Origin: JAPHTQ01 sp050287105
GTDB lineage: Bacteria > Pseudomonadota > Gammaproteobacteria > Thiohalomonadales > Thiohalomonadaceae
Length of the DNA: 64,000 nucleotides
Direction of reading: 5' to 3'
NCBI GenBank assembly: GCA_050287105.1
Contig: JBNKBG010000001.1
Coordinates: forward strand, 1 to 64,000
In this document: piece after piece, positions 50,343 through 57,316 of the stretch
How the letters are laid out: the number at the start of each line of letters is the position of its first letter
How positions within the stretch are numbered: position 1 is the stretch's first letter
Notes under the pieces: generated by a model
The model's input: the letters and a program-made list of their open reading frames with translations, nothing else
What the model was told of the DNA's origin: nothing
The model's database searches: none
Translations under genes and position numbers: made by a program

Positions 50343-50941
50343 TACGCGGCACCTCCGTCTTCACCCACAACGATCTGGGTGTTGCTCAGGAATTTGTAGG
50401 GCGGAACCGCCAGGTTCTTCGGCGCCGGTACACCGGCGAAGACGCGACCGGAGAGGTCAAAACGCGAACCGTGGCAGGGGCAGAAGAAGCCGCCTTTCCA
50501 ATCCGGACCGAGGTCGGCGGGGGCTACATCAGGACGGTAGGTGGGGGAACAACCGAGGTGGGTACAGATGCCGACGATCACGGCGTATTCTTTATGGTCT
50601 TCACGGGCACGGAATACATTTTTCGCATATTCCGGCTGTTGCGCCGCTTCACATGAGGGGTCGAGAAGAGCGCCATCAATACTCGGCAGGTCATTCAGAT
50701 TCTGCTCGGTACGACGAACGATCCAGACCGGCTTGCCGCGCCACTCAACCGTCATCAACTGACCTGGTTCGAGTTTACTGACATCGGCCTCAACCGGGGC
50801 CCCGGCAGCCTGCGCGCGAGCGCTGGGCCACATGGACATCACCAACGGGGCAACCGCAAAACCTGCACCCACAGCACCAACAACACTCGTGGCAGCTGTG
50901 AGGAAGCGACGGCGACCCTTATCTACGCCTTCTGTGCTCAT
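50342..50941 (-). CDS. petA: Rieske iron-sulfur subunit, bc1 complex
   Basis: 199 residues from ATG 50941 (MSTEGVDKGRRRFLTAATSV). Twin-arginine signal GRRRFLTAATSVVGAVGAGF, also the membrane anchor. Rieske ligands CTHLGC and CPCHGSRFD hold the [2Fe-2S] cluster, with GRVFAGVPAPKNLAVPPYKF following. It oxidises quinol in the bc1 complex. First gene of petABC; the ORF upstream of 50941 lacks family features. Confidence 0.97.
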   Translation of the reverse strand: MSTEGVDKGRRRFLTAATSVVGAVGAGFAVAPLVMSMWPSARAQAAGAPVEADVSKLEPGQLMTVEWRGKPVWIVRRTEQNLNDLPSIDGALLDPSCEAAQQPEYAKNVFRAREDHKEYAVIVGICTHLGCSPTYRPDVAPADLGPDWKGGFFCPCHGSRFDLSGRVFAGVPAPKNLAVPPYKFLSNTQIVVGEDGGAA

Positions 50942-51045
50942 TAAGCCTCTCCCAACTAAAAAATGGTTTTGTAAACCGTAAAAACGCGCACAAAAATGCG
51001 CCCGCCACTGCTGCTGCGGACTCCCGTGCGCGTAAATCATCAGTA

Positions 51046-51063
51046 AATAAGAAGTTTCTTATT
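51046..51063. promoter_or_regulatory. Perfect 18-bp palindrome upstream of petA
   Basis: AATAAGAA and TTCTTATT flank a central GT, giving a perfect inverted repeat in the 190-bp gap between petA and the Nif3 gene. It lies about 105 bp before the petA ATG. It could bind a dimeric regulator. The rest of this gap (50942-51131) shows no gene. Confidence 0.4.
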
Positions 51064-51131
51064 GACCAGATTATTTAGACGCGTAGTTTCGTATAAACCA
51101 TGCGCCACGGTCAAGCAGACAGGGGGCCTAA

Positions 51132-51890
51132 TTAGGCCGGATTGGCAATATCAACGAATTGAAATTCCAGAGAAAAATACTCGGACATAGACCTGCCCAA
51201 CGCCTCAACGCCAAGCCGTTCGGTAGCGTGGTGTCCGGCAGAAAGATAGTGGATCCCCAGTTCCCGTGCGGCATGTACCGTCGGTTCGGATATCTCACCA
51301 CTAATATAGGCATCCAGCCCCAACGCGGCGGCGGCCTCAATATAATCCTGTGCCGCGCCACTGCACCAACCGACCCGGCGTACGGGGTGCTCTCCCCCTT
51401 CAATCACCAGCGGCTCCCGCTGTAACGGCTCGCCGATCTGTCGCGCCAACTCATCCAGTGACAACGGCTGCGGCAGGCTACCAAACATCCCCAGCCCACC
51501 GTTGGGCCCGGAGCCAAAACGCCCCTCGCACTCAATGCCCCAGAGGCGACCCAGTTGGGCGTTATTTCCCAGCTCAGTGTGCCCATCCAGCGGCAGGTGA
51601 TAGGCCAGCAGGGAGATATCGTTGGCAAGCAACGCCTTGATCCGGTTGCGTTTAATCCCGGTGATTGGCCCCGCCTCCCCTTTCCAGAAGTAACCGTGGT
51701 GAACCAGAAGCAGATCGGCCCCCTGCTCCAGCGTCGCATCGATCAGCGCCTGCGAGGCACTCACTCCGGCAATGATGGAATTCACCTCAGCCCGCCCCTC
51801 GATCTGCAGACCGTTCGGGCAGTAATCCTGGTAGGCACCCACATCGAGCAGGGTGTCACAGTATTGAACCAGTTCACTCAGGGCCACCAT
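51132..51890 (-). CDS. Nif3-like dinuclear metal-center protein (YbgI family)
   Basis: 252 residues. Toroidal hexamer family with two metal ions per subunit. Motifs: YCPNGLQIEGRAEVNSIIAG (near N-terminus), ADLLLVHHGYFWKGEAGPIT (metal histidines), LLAYHLPLDGHTELGNNAQL and ISGEISEPTVHAARELGIHY with SAGHHATERLGVEALG. Exact activity is unsettled; GTP cyclohydrolase-type and hydrolase activities have been suggested. It is divergent from the AlgW-type protease (66 bp). Confidence 0.94.
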   Translation of the reverse strand: MVALSELVQYCDTLLDVGAYQDYCPNGLQIEGRAEVNSIIAGVSASQALIDATLEQGADLLLVHHGYFWKGEAGPITGIKRNRIKALLANDISLLAYHLPLDGHTELGNNAQLGRLWGIECEGRFGSGPNGGLGMFGSLPQPLSLDELARQIGEPLQREPLVIEGGEHPVRRVGWCSGAAQDYIEAAAALGLDAYISGEISEPTVHAARELGIHYLSAGHHATERLGVEALGRSMSEYFSLEFQFVDIANPA

Positions 51891-51956
51891 GCGCTAATCT
51901 CTCCCATCAGGTAATATGCCAATTCTTCAACACCAGAATTGTAAGGTTCGCCAACC

Positions 51957-53123
51957 ATGAGTCTACCGAAAACTGCCCGATTCCTGTTTCAGTCGATCAC
52001 GGTCGGCCTCGCCATTGCCTTTCTGGTGTTAGTCTCACGTCCCGATCTCCTGCCCACTGCTAAAGACAAGAACATCGTCACCTTTGTTGAAAGCGATGGC
52101 GCCAATTCACGGGTCTACCAGACCGGTCCTGTATCCTACGCCGAGGCCGTAGACATTGCAGCCCCGGCAGTGGTCAACATCCACAGCCGCAAGACTGTGA
52201 TTCAGTCCAGCCCGCTACTCGACGACCCCTTCTTCCGCCGCTTCTTCGGCGACCAGTTAGGCGCACCGCAAAAACGTCAGGAGACCTCGCTTGGCTCTGG
52301 CGTTATCGTCAACGAACACGGCTTTATCCTCACCAATAATCATGTCATCGATGGTGCTGAAGAGATCCGCGTCACCCTGCGCGATGGGCGTACCACCGAG
52401 GCCAAGGTTATCGGCAAGGACACCGAAGCCGACCTGGCGGTACTTAAGGTGGAACTGGATAAACTACCGGTGATCACCTTGGGTAAATCGGATGCACTGC
52501 GTGTCGGCGATGTGGTGCTGGCCATCGGTAACCCCTTCGGCGTCGGTCAAACCGTGACTCAGGGAATCGTCAGTGCCACCGGCCGTAGCGAACTGGGGAT
52601 CAACACCTTCGAAAACTTCATTCAGACCGACGCGGCGATCAACCCCGGTAACTCCGGCGGTGCACTGATCACCGCACGGGGTGAACTCATCGGCATCAAC
52701 ACCGCCATCTTCAGCCAGTCCGGCGGCTCCGAAGGGATCGGCTTCGCCATCCCGGTCAGCCTGGCCAAGGTCAGCATGGCGCAGATCGTCGAGAAGGGTT
52801 ACGTCAGCCGTGGCTGGCTGGGCATCGAGATCCAGGAACTCACCCCCGACCTGGCCGAATCCTTCGACCTCAAGGGTGAAAAAGGGGTGATCATCTCCGG
52901 CGTGTTGCGTAATGGCCCCGCCGACAAGGCAGGCCTGGAACCCGGCGATGTCATTAAACAGATCAACGGTAAAGCGATCGAAAGCGTTCATGCCGCGCTT
53001 AACGCCATCGCCCAGACTCAACCGAGCGAGGCGCTGACCATAAACGGCATTCGTAACGGCAAGTCAGTGGAGATCAAAGCGACAGTGGCGGAACGACCAC
53101 AGCAGCAGCAACAAAGTCGCTAA
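51957..53123 (+). CDS. algW: AlgW/DegS-type periplasmic serine protease
   Basis: 388 residues. One N-terminal membrane segment (about 8-28, LFQSITVGLAIAFLVLVSRP) anchors it in the inner membrane. Trypsin-like domain: NEHGFILTNNHVIDGAEEIR (His), TEADLAVLKVELDKLP (Asp), DAAINPGNSGGALITARGE (Ser), then a single PDZ domain (about 275-370) starting RGWLGIEIQELTPDLAESFD. DegS and AlgW sense unassembled outer-membrane proteins and start anti-sigma-E cleavage. The single PDZ and anchor favour AlgW/DegS over DegP. Ends QQQQSR. Confidence 0.92.
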   Translation: MSLPKTARFLFQSITVGLAIAFLVLVSRPDLLPTAKDKNIVTFVESDGANSRVYQTGPVSYAEAVDIAAPAVVNIHSRKTVIQSSPLLDDPFFRRFFGDQLGAPQKRQETSLGSGVIVNEHGFILTNNHVIDGAEEIRVTLRDGRTTEAKVIGKDTEADLAVLKVELDKLPVITLGKSDALRVGDVVLAIGNPFGVGQTVTQGIVSATGRSELGINTFENFIQTDAAINPGNSGGALITARGELIGINTAIFSQSGGSEGIGFAIPVSLAKVSMAQIVEKGYVSRGWLGIEIQELTPDLAESFDLKGEKGVIISGVLRNGPADKAGLEPGDVIKQINGKAIESVHAALNAIAQTQPSEALTINGIRNGKSVEIKATVAERPQQQQQSR

Positions 53124-53365
53124 CTGTCACTATTCAGTAATTTCATTAAGTACTGCGTTCCATAGCACGTCTTTTCTTTCTGAAAAGCAATCAATACCAA
53201 TACGCCTGCACAAAATTATGCACAGCACACGAAAATAACAAACAGTGAGAACTGTATTTAAATATTTTTCTTTCCTTCTAGAGACAATGTATTATGTATG
53301 TATAGAGCGATGGCAATGTGCTTCCAGGTTTAGGCGACCAGATAACATGAGAATCGTGAAATTTC
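53124..53365. other. A+T-rich gap, no gene seen
   Basis: About 240 bp between the protease gene and the sulfotransferase stop. No open frame with a start and RBS, no tRNA and no clear terminator. Base composition falls here, marking the left border of the accessory region. Confidence 0.7.
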
Positions 53366-54208
53366 TTAGTTCCAATCGAAATCATTACCATAACCATACT
53401 TAGTCAGAGACTCACCAGCAGTCTCTTTAAAAGCTTTGATATGCTCAGGCTTAAATAATTCTCTCCAGCCTCCGCTTTCCCCCCTTCTGAAAGTTAAAGT
53501 TTTTGTCGAGTAAATATTTTCACAAATATAATCAAGTTCTTTTTCTGTTAGGGCAATCTCAAGATGTTCGGCAATTGACATAACACATGTTCGCTGCATC
53601 TCACGGGTTCCACCACCCCTTTCCCCAATCAGTTCTTCAAAACGAACAACGAGTGAACACTCCTCTTCGAACCACTCCTCAAATCTCAAAAGCGCATCGG
53701 AAAGCGGTGAAACAATACCATCAACTCCCTGTATAATCGCCATTAGACGCGCATCATCATCAGGAAGTGAACTAAAGTAATTATGAGCATGGTGGGTTAA
53801 ATCTATTGATGTCACGTATTTTACATAAGAAACGGCAATGTCCCTAGGATCCCTTATCATGAACAGCACTTTAACTCCCTGTTCCTTGACGAGTGATAGC
53901 ACTTCAGGATGAGAAGGAAGATGTGCATTCCAGAACTGGCCTTTTTTAATATTACGTATACGATGAGACGTCAAACTGTCTATTTCGTCCCAACCCCTCA
54001 ACGTTCTTTTCCCCACATTTCTTAGAAGAGGAAATCTTTCCAGAGTACGCTCAAGCATATTGGTTCCAGCCTTGGGAAAGCTATTCATCAACACCCTAGG
54101 CCCCACAAATCTGCCTTTAATTGCGCTAACGCTCATTCCACGCAAAGTAACAGCGATCTTCTTGCGCCCGAAATATAAATATCTATCTAATAAATTCTGC
54201 TGTTTCAT
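53366..54208 (-). CDS. Sulfotransferase-domain protein
   Basis: 280 residues. PAPS-dependent sulfotransferase fold: the 5'-phosphosulfate loop NSFPKAGTNMLERTLERFP (about 42-60), the 3'-phosphate region FMIRDPRDIAVSYVKYVTSI (about 114-133), and SLVVRFEELIGERGGG. The C-terminal RRGESGGWRELFKPEHIKAF is the usual third PAPS contact. It should transfer sulfate to an unknown hydroxyl substrate such as a glycan. No neighbour helps identify the acceptor. Low G+C and its isolated position between core genes and REP repeats suggest recent acquisition. Confidence 0.87.
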   Translation of the reverse strand: MKQQNLLDRYLYFGRKKIAVTLRGMSVSAIKGRFVGPRVLMNSFPKAGTNMLERTLERFPLLRNVGKRTLRGWDEIDSLTSHRIRNIKKGQFWNAHLPSHPEVLSLVKEQGVKVLFMIRDPRDIAVSYVKYVTSIDLTHHAHNYFSSLPDDDARLMAIIQGVDGIVSPLSDALLRFEEWFEEECSLVVRFEELIGERGGGTREMQRTCVMSIAEHLEIALTEKELDYICENIYSTKTLTFRRGESGGWRELFKPEHIKAFKETAGESLTKYGYGNDFDWN

Positions 54209-54320
54209 GATGATTCCAACACTTAGAATAAGAGGAAAAGAAAGGGCAGTCTATTGAATTACGCTGTACTAATCTAACACAAGACTAACAAATAATTTCA
54301 CTCAACGCTGTCAACAGAGC

Positions 54321-54384
54321 AAAGAGAACGGGGACAGACCAAAGAGAACGGGGACAAAGAGAACGGGGACAGACCACGGTTTTC
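54321..54384. repeat. REP-like repeats left of the RAYT gene
   Basis: Tandem units: aaagagaacggggacagacc at 54321-54340, a shortened aaagagaacggggac at 54341-54355, and a full copy at 54356-54375 that runs on as acggttttc. The final segment 54364-54384 is the exact reverse complement of parts of the repeats right of the gene (55135-55155 and 55179-55199), so the transposase gene sits between inverted copies. Confidence 0.85.
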
Positions 54385-55078
54385 AGTATTCTTCACGCCT
54401 TGGTCTCCCAGATTTTCCAGGCGTCACACGCCTGCCAAGCATCGTCTCCACCTGCTCCGCAAAGCGGCCATCCCCTAACACAAAGTTACCATTAGTTGAT
54501 TTCCTAATTTCATCAATAACACCAGGTTCCATTTGGTAACGAAACAACTCACGATAAGCGACCTGCCTCTCAATATCGCTTTCCCCTAGAGCCGTATACA
54601 ACGGATGAGGACTTAGCAACTTATTACCATCCATCCCTTGTCCGTTTGCACGATAACTTGACCAAGGGTAGTCCGCAGGATGATCAACCATACCGGCACG
54701 AACTGGATTCAGTTCAATGTAACGATGGCAGGTGAGCAGGTATGTCTCATCTTGAATCAAACAGGAGCGGTAGCGTCCCTCCCATAAGGTTCCACTACGC
54801 CGATAGGTGCGATTGACGTATTGCACATACCGCTGACCTAGTTTCTTCATCATCTGCCCTACTGATTCAGCCTTATCAGGCGTTAGCAGCATATGCACAT
54901 GATTAGTCATTAAGACATAGGAATGAATCGCACATCCTGTTTCCTCAGCATATTTCCCTAGCCACTCCAGATAGAACTGGTAGTCCTGGTCGGCATAGAA
55001 ACAGGCCTGACGATTGTTTCCTCTCTGAATGATATGTAGCGGGATATTAGGCAGCGCTACCCTTGGACGCCTTGGCAT
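54383..55078 (-). CDS. REP-associated tyrosine transposase (RAYT, Y1_Tnp)
   Basis: 231 residues. Single-strand transposase domain with MPRRPRVALPNIPLHIIQRG, the HUH-type motif TNHVHMLLTPDKAE (about residues 58-71), WEGRYRSCLIQDETYLLTCH and YIELNPVRAGMVDHPADYPW, all typical of RAYT proteins. The catalytic tyrosine is probably in RYVQYVNRTYRR. RAYTs are not mobile like classical IS elements but act on REP sequences, copies of which flank this gene on both sides. The stop overlaps the left repeat by two bases. Confidence 0.93.
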   Translation of the reverse strand: MPRRPRVALPNIPLHIIQRGNNRQACFYADQDYQFYLEWLGKYAEETGCAIHSYVLMTNHVHMLLTPDKAESVGQMMKKLGQRYVQYVNRTYRRSGTLWEGRYRSCLIQDETYLLTCHRYIELNPVRAGMVDHPADYPWSSYRANGQGMDGNKLLSPHPLYTALGESDIERQVAYRELFRYQMEPGVIDEIRKSTNGNFVLGDGRFAEQVETMLGRRVTPGKSGRPRREEY

Positions 55079-55119
55079 AACGATCTTCCATGATCTAGCA
55101 GAACGTTTATAGGGTACTA

Positions 55120-55206
55120 AATGTCAGGCACCTGGAAAACCGTGGTCTGTCCCCGGTTATTTTAATGTCAGGCACCTGGAAAACCGTGGTCTGTCCCCGG
55201 TTATTT
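55120..55206. repeat. Tandem 44-bp REP-type repeat right of the RAYT gene
   Basis: Two copies of a 44-bp unit (55120-55163 and 55164-55206) starting aatgtcaggcacctgg, identical over 43 bp. Each contains gaaaaccgtggtctgtcccc, the reverse complement of the left-end repeat. The second copy runs directly into a truncated reading frame at 55207. Confidence 0.9.
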
Positions 55207-55419
55207 CGCAAGATCCCCGCTTCGTTACTGCCGACCCTGGCCAGATTGTTTGCGGTGTCGCTGGAGGAGCTGACGGGGATGGAGAAGATGCCGACCAAGC
55301 GCGGCCCGGCCTCTATCCTGCAACGGCAGATCGAGCAAATCGGGATGATGCCAAGGCCAAAACAGAAGTTCATTACGGAGATGCTGGAGGCGCTGATTAA
55401 ACAGCAACAGGCTTCTTAG
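55207..55419 (+). pseudogene. Truncated HTH (XRE-like) regulator, 3' part
   Basis: The frame from about 55207 reads KIPASLLPTLARLFAVSLEE, then LTGMEKMPTKRGPASILQRQ and IEQIGMMPRPKQKFITEMLE. The first part is the typical end of an XRE helix-turn-helix domain (scaffold helix followed by VSLEELTG), and the second is the usual tail. The 5' half is missing; the start that a gene finder would choose (55165) lies in the repeat. The regulator was cut off by the REP/RAYT insertion. It precedes the SymE-like gene by 73 bp and may once have been its regulator. Confidence 0.75.
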
Positions 55420-55492
55420 AGAAGACGCTGACCAAGGGTGCTGTAACACCCAAGGCCAGCTAACCAAAACCCAACTACACAGGAGTTGAGCA

Positions 55493-55744
55493 ATGGCTAA
55501 GCGCGATTGTACGGGTAAAACACGCCCAGGAAAAATCCCCACCCATAAATGGCTTACCGTCGGTAGGTTCTATTACTACTACACTCCCACCAAAGACGCT
55601 CCACCCGGCACGTCCAATCACTCGGTCATGGTGCCTGCGATTAACATCAAGGGCCGCTGGCTGGATGAGGCTGGCTTTGCCATTGGGGCCAAGGTCAGGG
55701 TGAGGGTCTGTCAGGGGTGTTTGGTGATGACGGTTGAGGAGTGA
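55493..55744 (+). CDS. SymE-like type I toxin
   Basis: 83 residues. C-terminal part reads VPAINIKGRWLDEAGFAIGA followed by KVRVRVCQGCLVMTVEE, the SymE toxin domain (AbrB-like fold), with a tyrosine-rich segment FYYYYTP before it. SymE of E. coli is an SOS-induced toxin with nucleic-acid activity, held off by the antisense RNA SymR. AGGAG lies at the right spacing before ATG 55493. No antisense promoter is obvious. It is next to the Rhs cluster, where SymE-like genes are often found. Confidence 0.82.
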   Translation: MAKRDCTGKTRPGKIPTHKWLTVGRFYYYYTPTKDAPPGTSNHSVMVPAINIKGRWLDEAGFAIGAKVRVRVCQGCLVMTVEE

Positions 55745-55751
55745 GGAAAAG

Positions 55752-55786
55752 AAAGCCCCGCTTGCCGGGTGGCAGGCGGGGCTTTT
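55752..55786. terminator. Bidirectional terminator between symE-like gene and the Rhs cluster
   Basis: A 15-bp stem (55752-55766 with 55771-55785, one G-T pair) and loop GGGT, with T-rich sequence on both sides: ttttcg on plus and ctttcttttcc on minus. It can end both the SymE-like gene and the Rhs-tail operon. Confidence 0.8.
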
Positions 55787-55815
55787 CGATCTGAAAGGGC
55801 GAGTTCAGTCAGGAA

Positions 55816-56211
55816 CTAATCCCAGTAGCTTTTCTTCCTTGGGAAAAACTCCATCGCACCGACATTGCCGGAGAAGGTGAATTTGCCATGAATTCCATCT
55901 TCTTGAATGGAGCCAGCAAAGCTACCACCGTATAACGTGTCAGCAATAGCAAATCTAATATTCCCCTTCTCAATAGTTGGATGCACAACAATCAAATTAC
56001 CTGCACCACCCTCGCATATCTGGAGCGTCCCAACGTATCCTTTTTTCGTAACAATGATCCGCAACTCAACTCCTGACAAATCTCCCGACTCATCGTTATA
56101 AGCAATGCTGGAAAACGTTCCTGTATATTTAACTCCATCTGCTAATGCACAGTTAGCAACGAGTGCAATCAGCAAAACAAACAACAAATATATTTTCGTG
56201 TTTTTCATCAT
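55816..56211 (-). CDS. Exported small protein, candidate immunity to the M15 tip
   Basis: 131 residues from ATG 56211 (MMKNTKIYLLFVLLIALVAN), whose A-T-G-A overlaps the stop of the preceding orphan tip. Sec signal peptide with cleavage likely after NCALADG. The mature part is beta-rich: VKYTGTFSSIAYNDESGDLS, VELRIIVTKKGYVGTLQICE and GKFTFSGNVGAMEFFPRKKS. Family not recognised. The tight coupling to a wall-degrading Rhs tip and its periplasmic location fit an immunity protein; inferred from position only. Confidence 0.6.
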   Translation of the reverse strand: MMKNTKIYLLFVLLIALVANCALADGVKYTGTFSSIAYNDESGDLSGVELRIIVTKKGYVGTLQICEGGAGNLIVVHPTIEKGNIRFAIADTLYGGSFAGSIQEDGIHGKFTFSGNVGAMEFFPRKKSYWD

Positions 56212-56747
56212 TTGCACCCGCAATCTGCTGCGCCACTCGCGGCATCTTTCTGAGCATCTGCAATATACTTCGACCGATTACCTCGACCACCAGGAACTTC
56301 ATTGTAGAAGTGAACAGGGTCTGGAGTGCTGAAATTCCCACCCCAGCTTATTCCCGCAGCCGCCGCATTAGCCGCAACGGTTGCTTGCTGCGCTTCACTA
56401 AACGTTCTCATGCTAACGTCAAAGGCATACCCTGCCTCATGCAAGCTAGTACCGGCTTGCGCTGGTGTAGTTGCATTCGGATTATTCTGTAATTGCGCCT
56501 GATATGCCGTAGTACGGAAACCTTCCGTGAACGTAACATCCGTGCCAGTAGCATGGTTCTTTGCAATGAAGTCCATAACCTTTGGATAGAAACTGTCATC
56601 CATATAAGTATCGCCAAGGCCAGGAAGGTTAGCTTTGCACAACTTCAATCCTAGAGGATCAATAAAGTTGATCGGGTCATTGAAGACGTAGGAGTAGAAA
56701 TTCAGACCACCGTTAAACCTGATCGGGTCCTTTGCGGTAAACCCCAC
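56208..56747 (-). CDS. Orphan Rhs C-terminal tip with M15 peptidase domain
   Basis: 179 residues. The first 35 residues are the end of an Rhs core, KDPIRFNGGLNFYSYVFNDP and INFIDPLGL, cut off abruptly at the N-terminus; the rest is a M15-type peptidase: VTFTEGFRTTAYQAQLQNNP, then AGTSLHEAGYAFDVSMR (zinc H and D) and DPVHFYNEVPGGR (zinc H). M15 enzymes cleave D-Ala-D-Ala or L-Ala-D-Glu links in wall peptides. GTG start 56747 with no RBS and a stop (TGA) four codons upstream, so it is probably silent unless it recombines into the full Rhs gene. Confidence 0.78.
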   Translation of the reverse strand: MGFTAKDPIRFNGGLNFYSYVFNDPINFIDPLGLKLCKANLPGLGDTYMDDSFYPKVMDFIAKNHATGTDVTFTEGFRTTAYQAQLQNNPNATTPAQAGTSLHEAGYAFDVSMRTFSEAQQATVAANAAAAGISWGGNFSTPDPVHFYNEVPGGRGNRSKYIADAQKDAASGAADCGCK

Positions 56748-56752
56748 TAGTT

Positions 56753-57295
56753 TTAATCATCAAACTCCATGAGGCATTTTTTATACGATTTATTCCAACT
56801 TAACTTCTCTTCAATTACATGCTTATATTTATCCATAAACTCCGTTTTAAGTTTCACCTCATCTCCTTTTGAGTCAGCAAGACTAAAGCCAGAGTCGATT
56901 GCCTTACATGTTGTTTCAATTAAGAACTGTCGATTCCGCAGGACATCGAGAATTTCACTATGTTTTCTCTCAAAAATATCCAGAAACGTCTCGCCAACAT
57001 GTTCGGTTATGTCTGAACTTGCACTTTTGTATGCAGCAAACACTATGAGCAGATAAACTCTCAAATCCGCATCAGATGAGTCACTCGCTTTCATTCGCTG
57101 CCAATAGCTATTATACAAGTCACCCCACTCTCTATAGCGTTCAAGCTTTGCTTTAGCATCGCCTCCCTTAGAACTAACGTTCAGAAGTTTATCTACAATT
57201 ATGTATGCTTCCTTTTCTGTCAGCACATCACTTGCGCAAGCAGACAGCGAAACGAGTGATAAGCCTATCATCATCAAGAATTGACATATCTTCAT
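56753..57295 (-). CDS. Lipoprotein, candidate immunity to the Rhs tip
   Basis: 180 residues from ATG 57295 (MKICQFLMMIGLSLVSLSAC). Lipobox LSAC with cysteine about residue 20, followed by a mainly helical mature part with DVLTEKEAYIIVDKLLNVSS and a C-terminal SWNKSYKKCLMEFDD. Not recognised as a known family. It starts 21 bp after the Rhs stop, the place of an immunity gene, and would sit in the periplasm where the predicted wall-acting Rhs tip is dangerous. Alternative: an unrelated lipoprotein. Confidence 0.6.
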   Translation of the reverse strand: MKICQFLMMIGLSLVSLSACASDVLTEKEAYIIVDKLLNVSSKGGDAKAKLERYREWGDLYNSYWQRMKASDSSDADLRVYLLIVFAAYKSASSDITEHVGETFLDIFERKHSEILDVLRNRQFLIETTCKAIDSGFSLADSKGDEVKLKTEFMDKYKHVIEEKLSWNKSYKKCLMEFDD

Positions 57296-57316
57296 GAACG
57301 TTCTCACCTTAGCAAC

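Noticed and set aside
54321..55206. Possible CRISPR array
   Set aside because: The repeats are contiguous or flank a gene, have no unique spacers of regular size, and no cas genes occur nearby; they are REP-type repeats of the RAYT.
55165..55206. Start of the 84-codon frame at 55165 as a real gene start
   Set aside because: The first 14 codons are translated repeat; the regulator homology begins only after the repeat, so this is a truncated gene.
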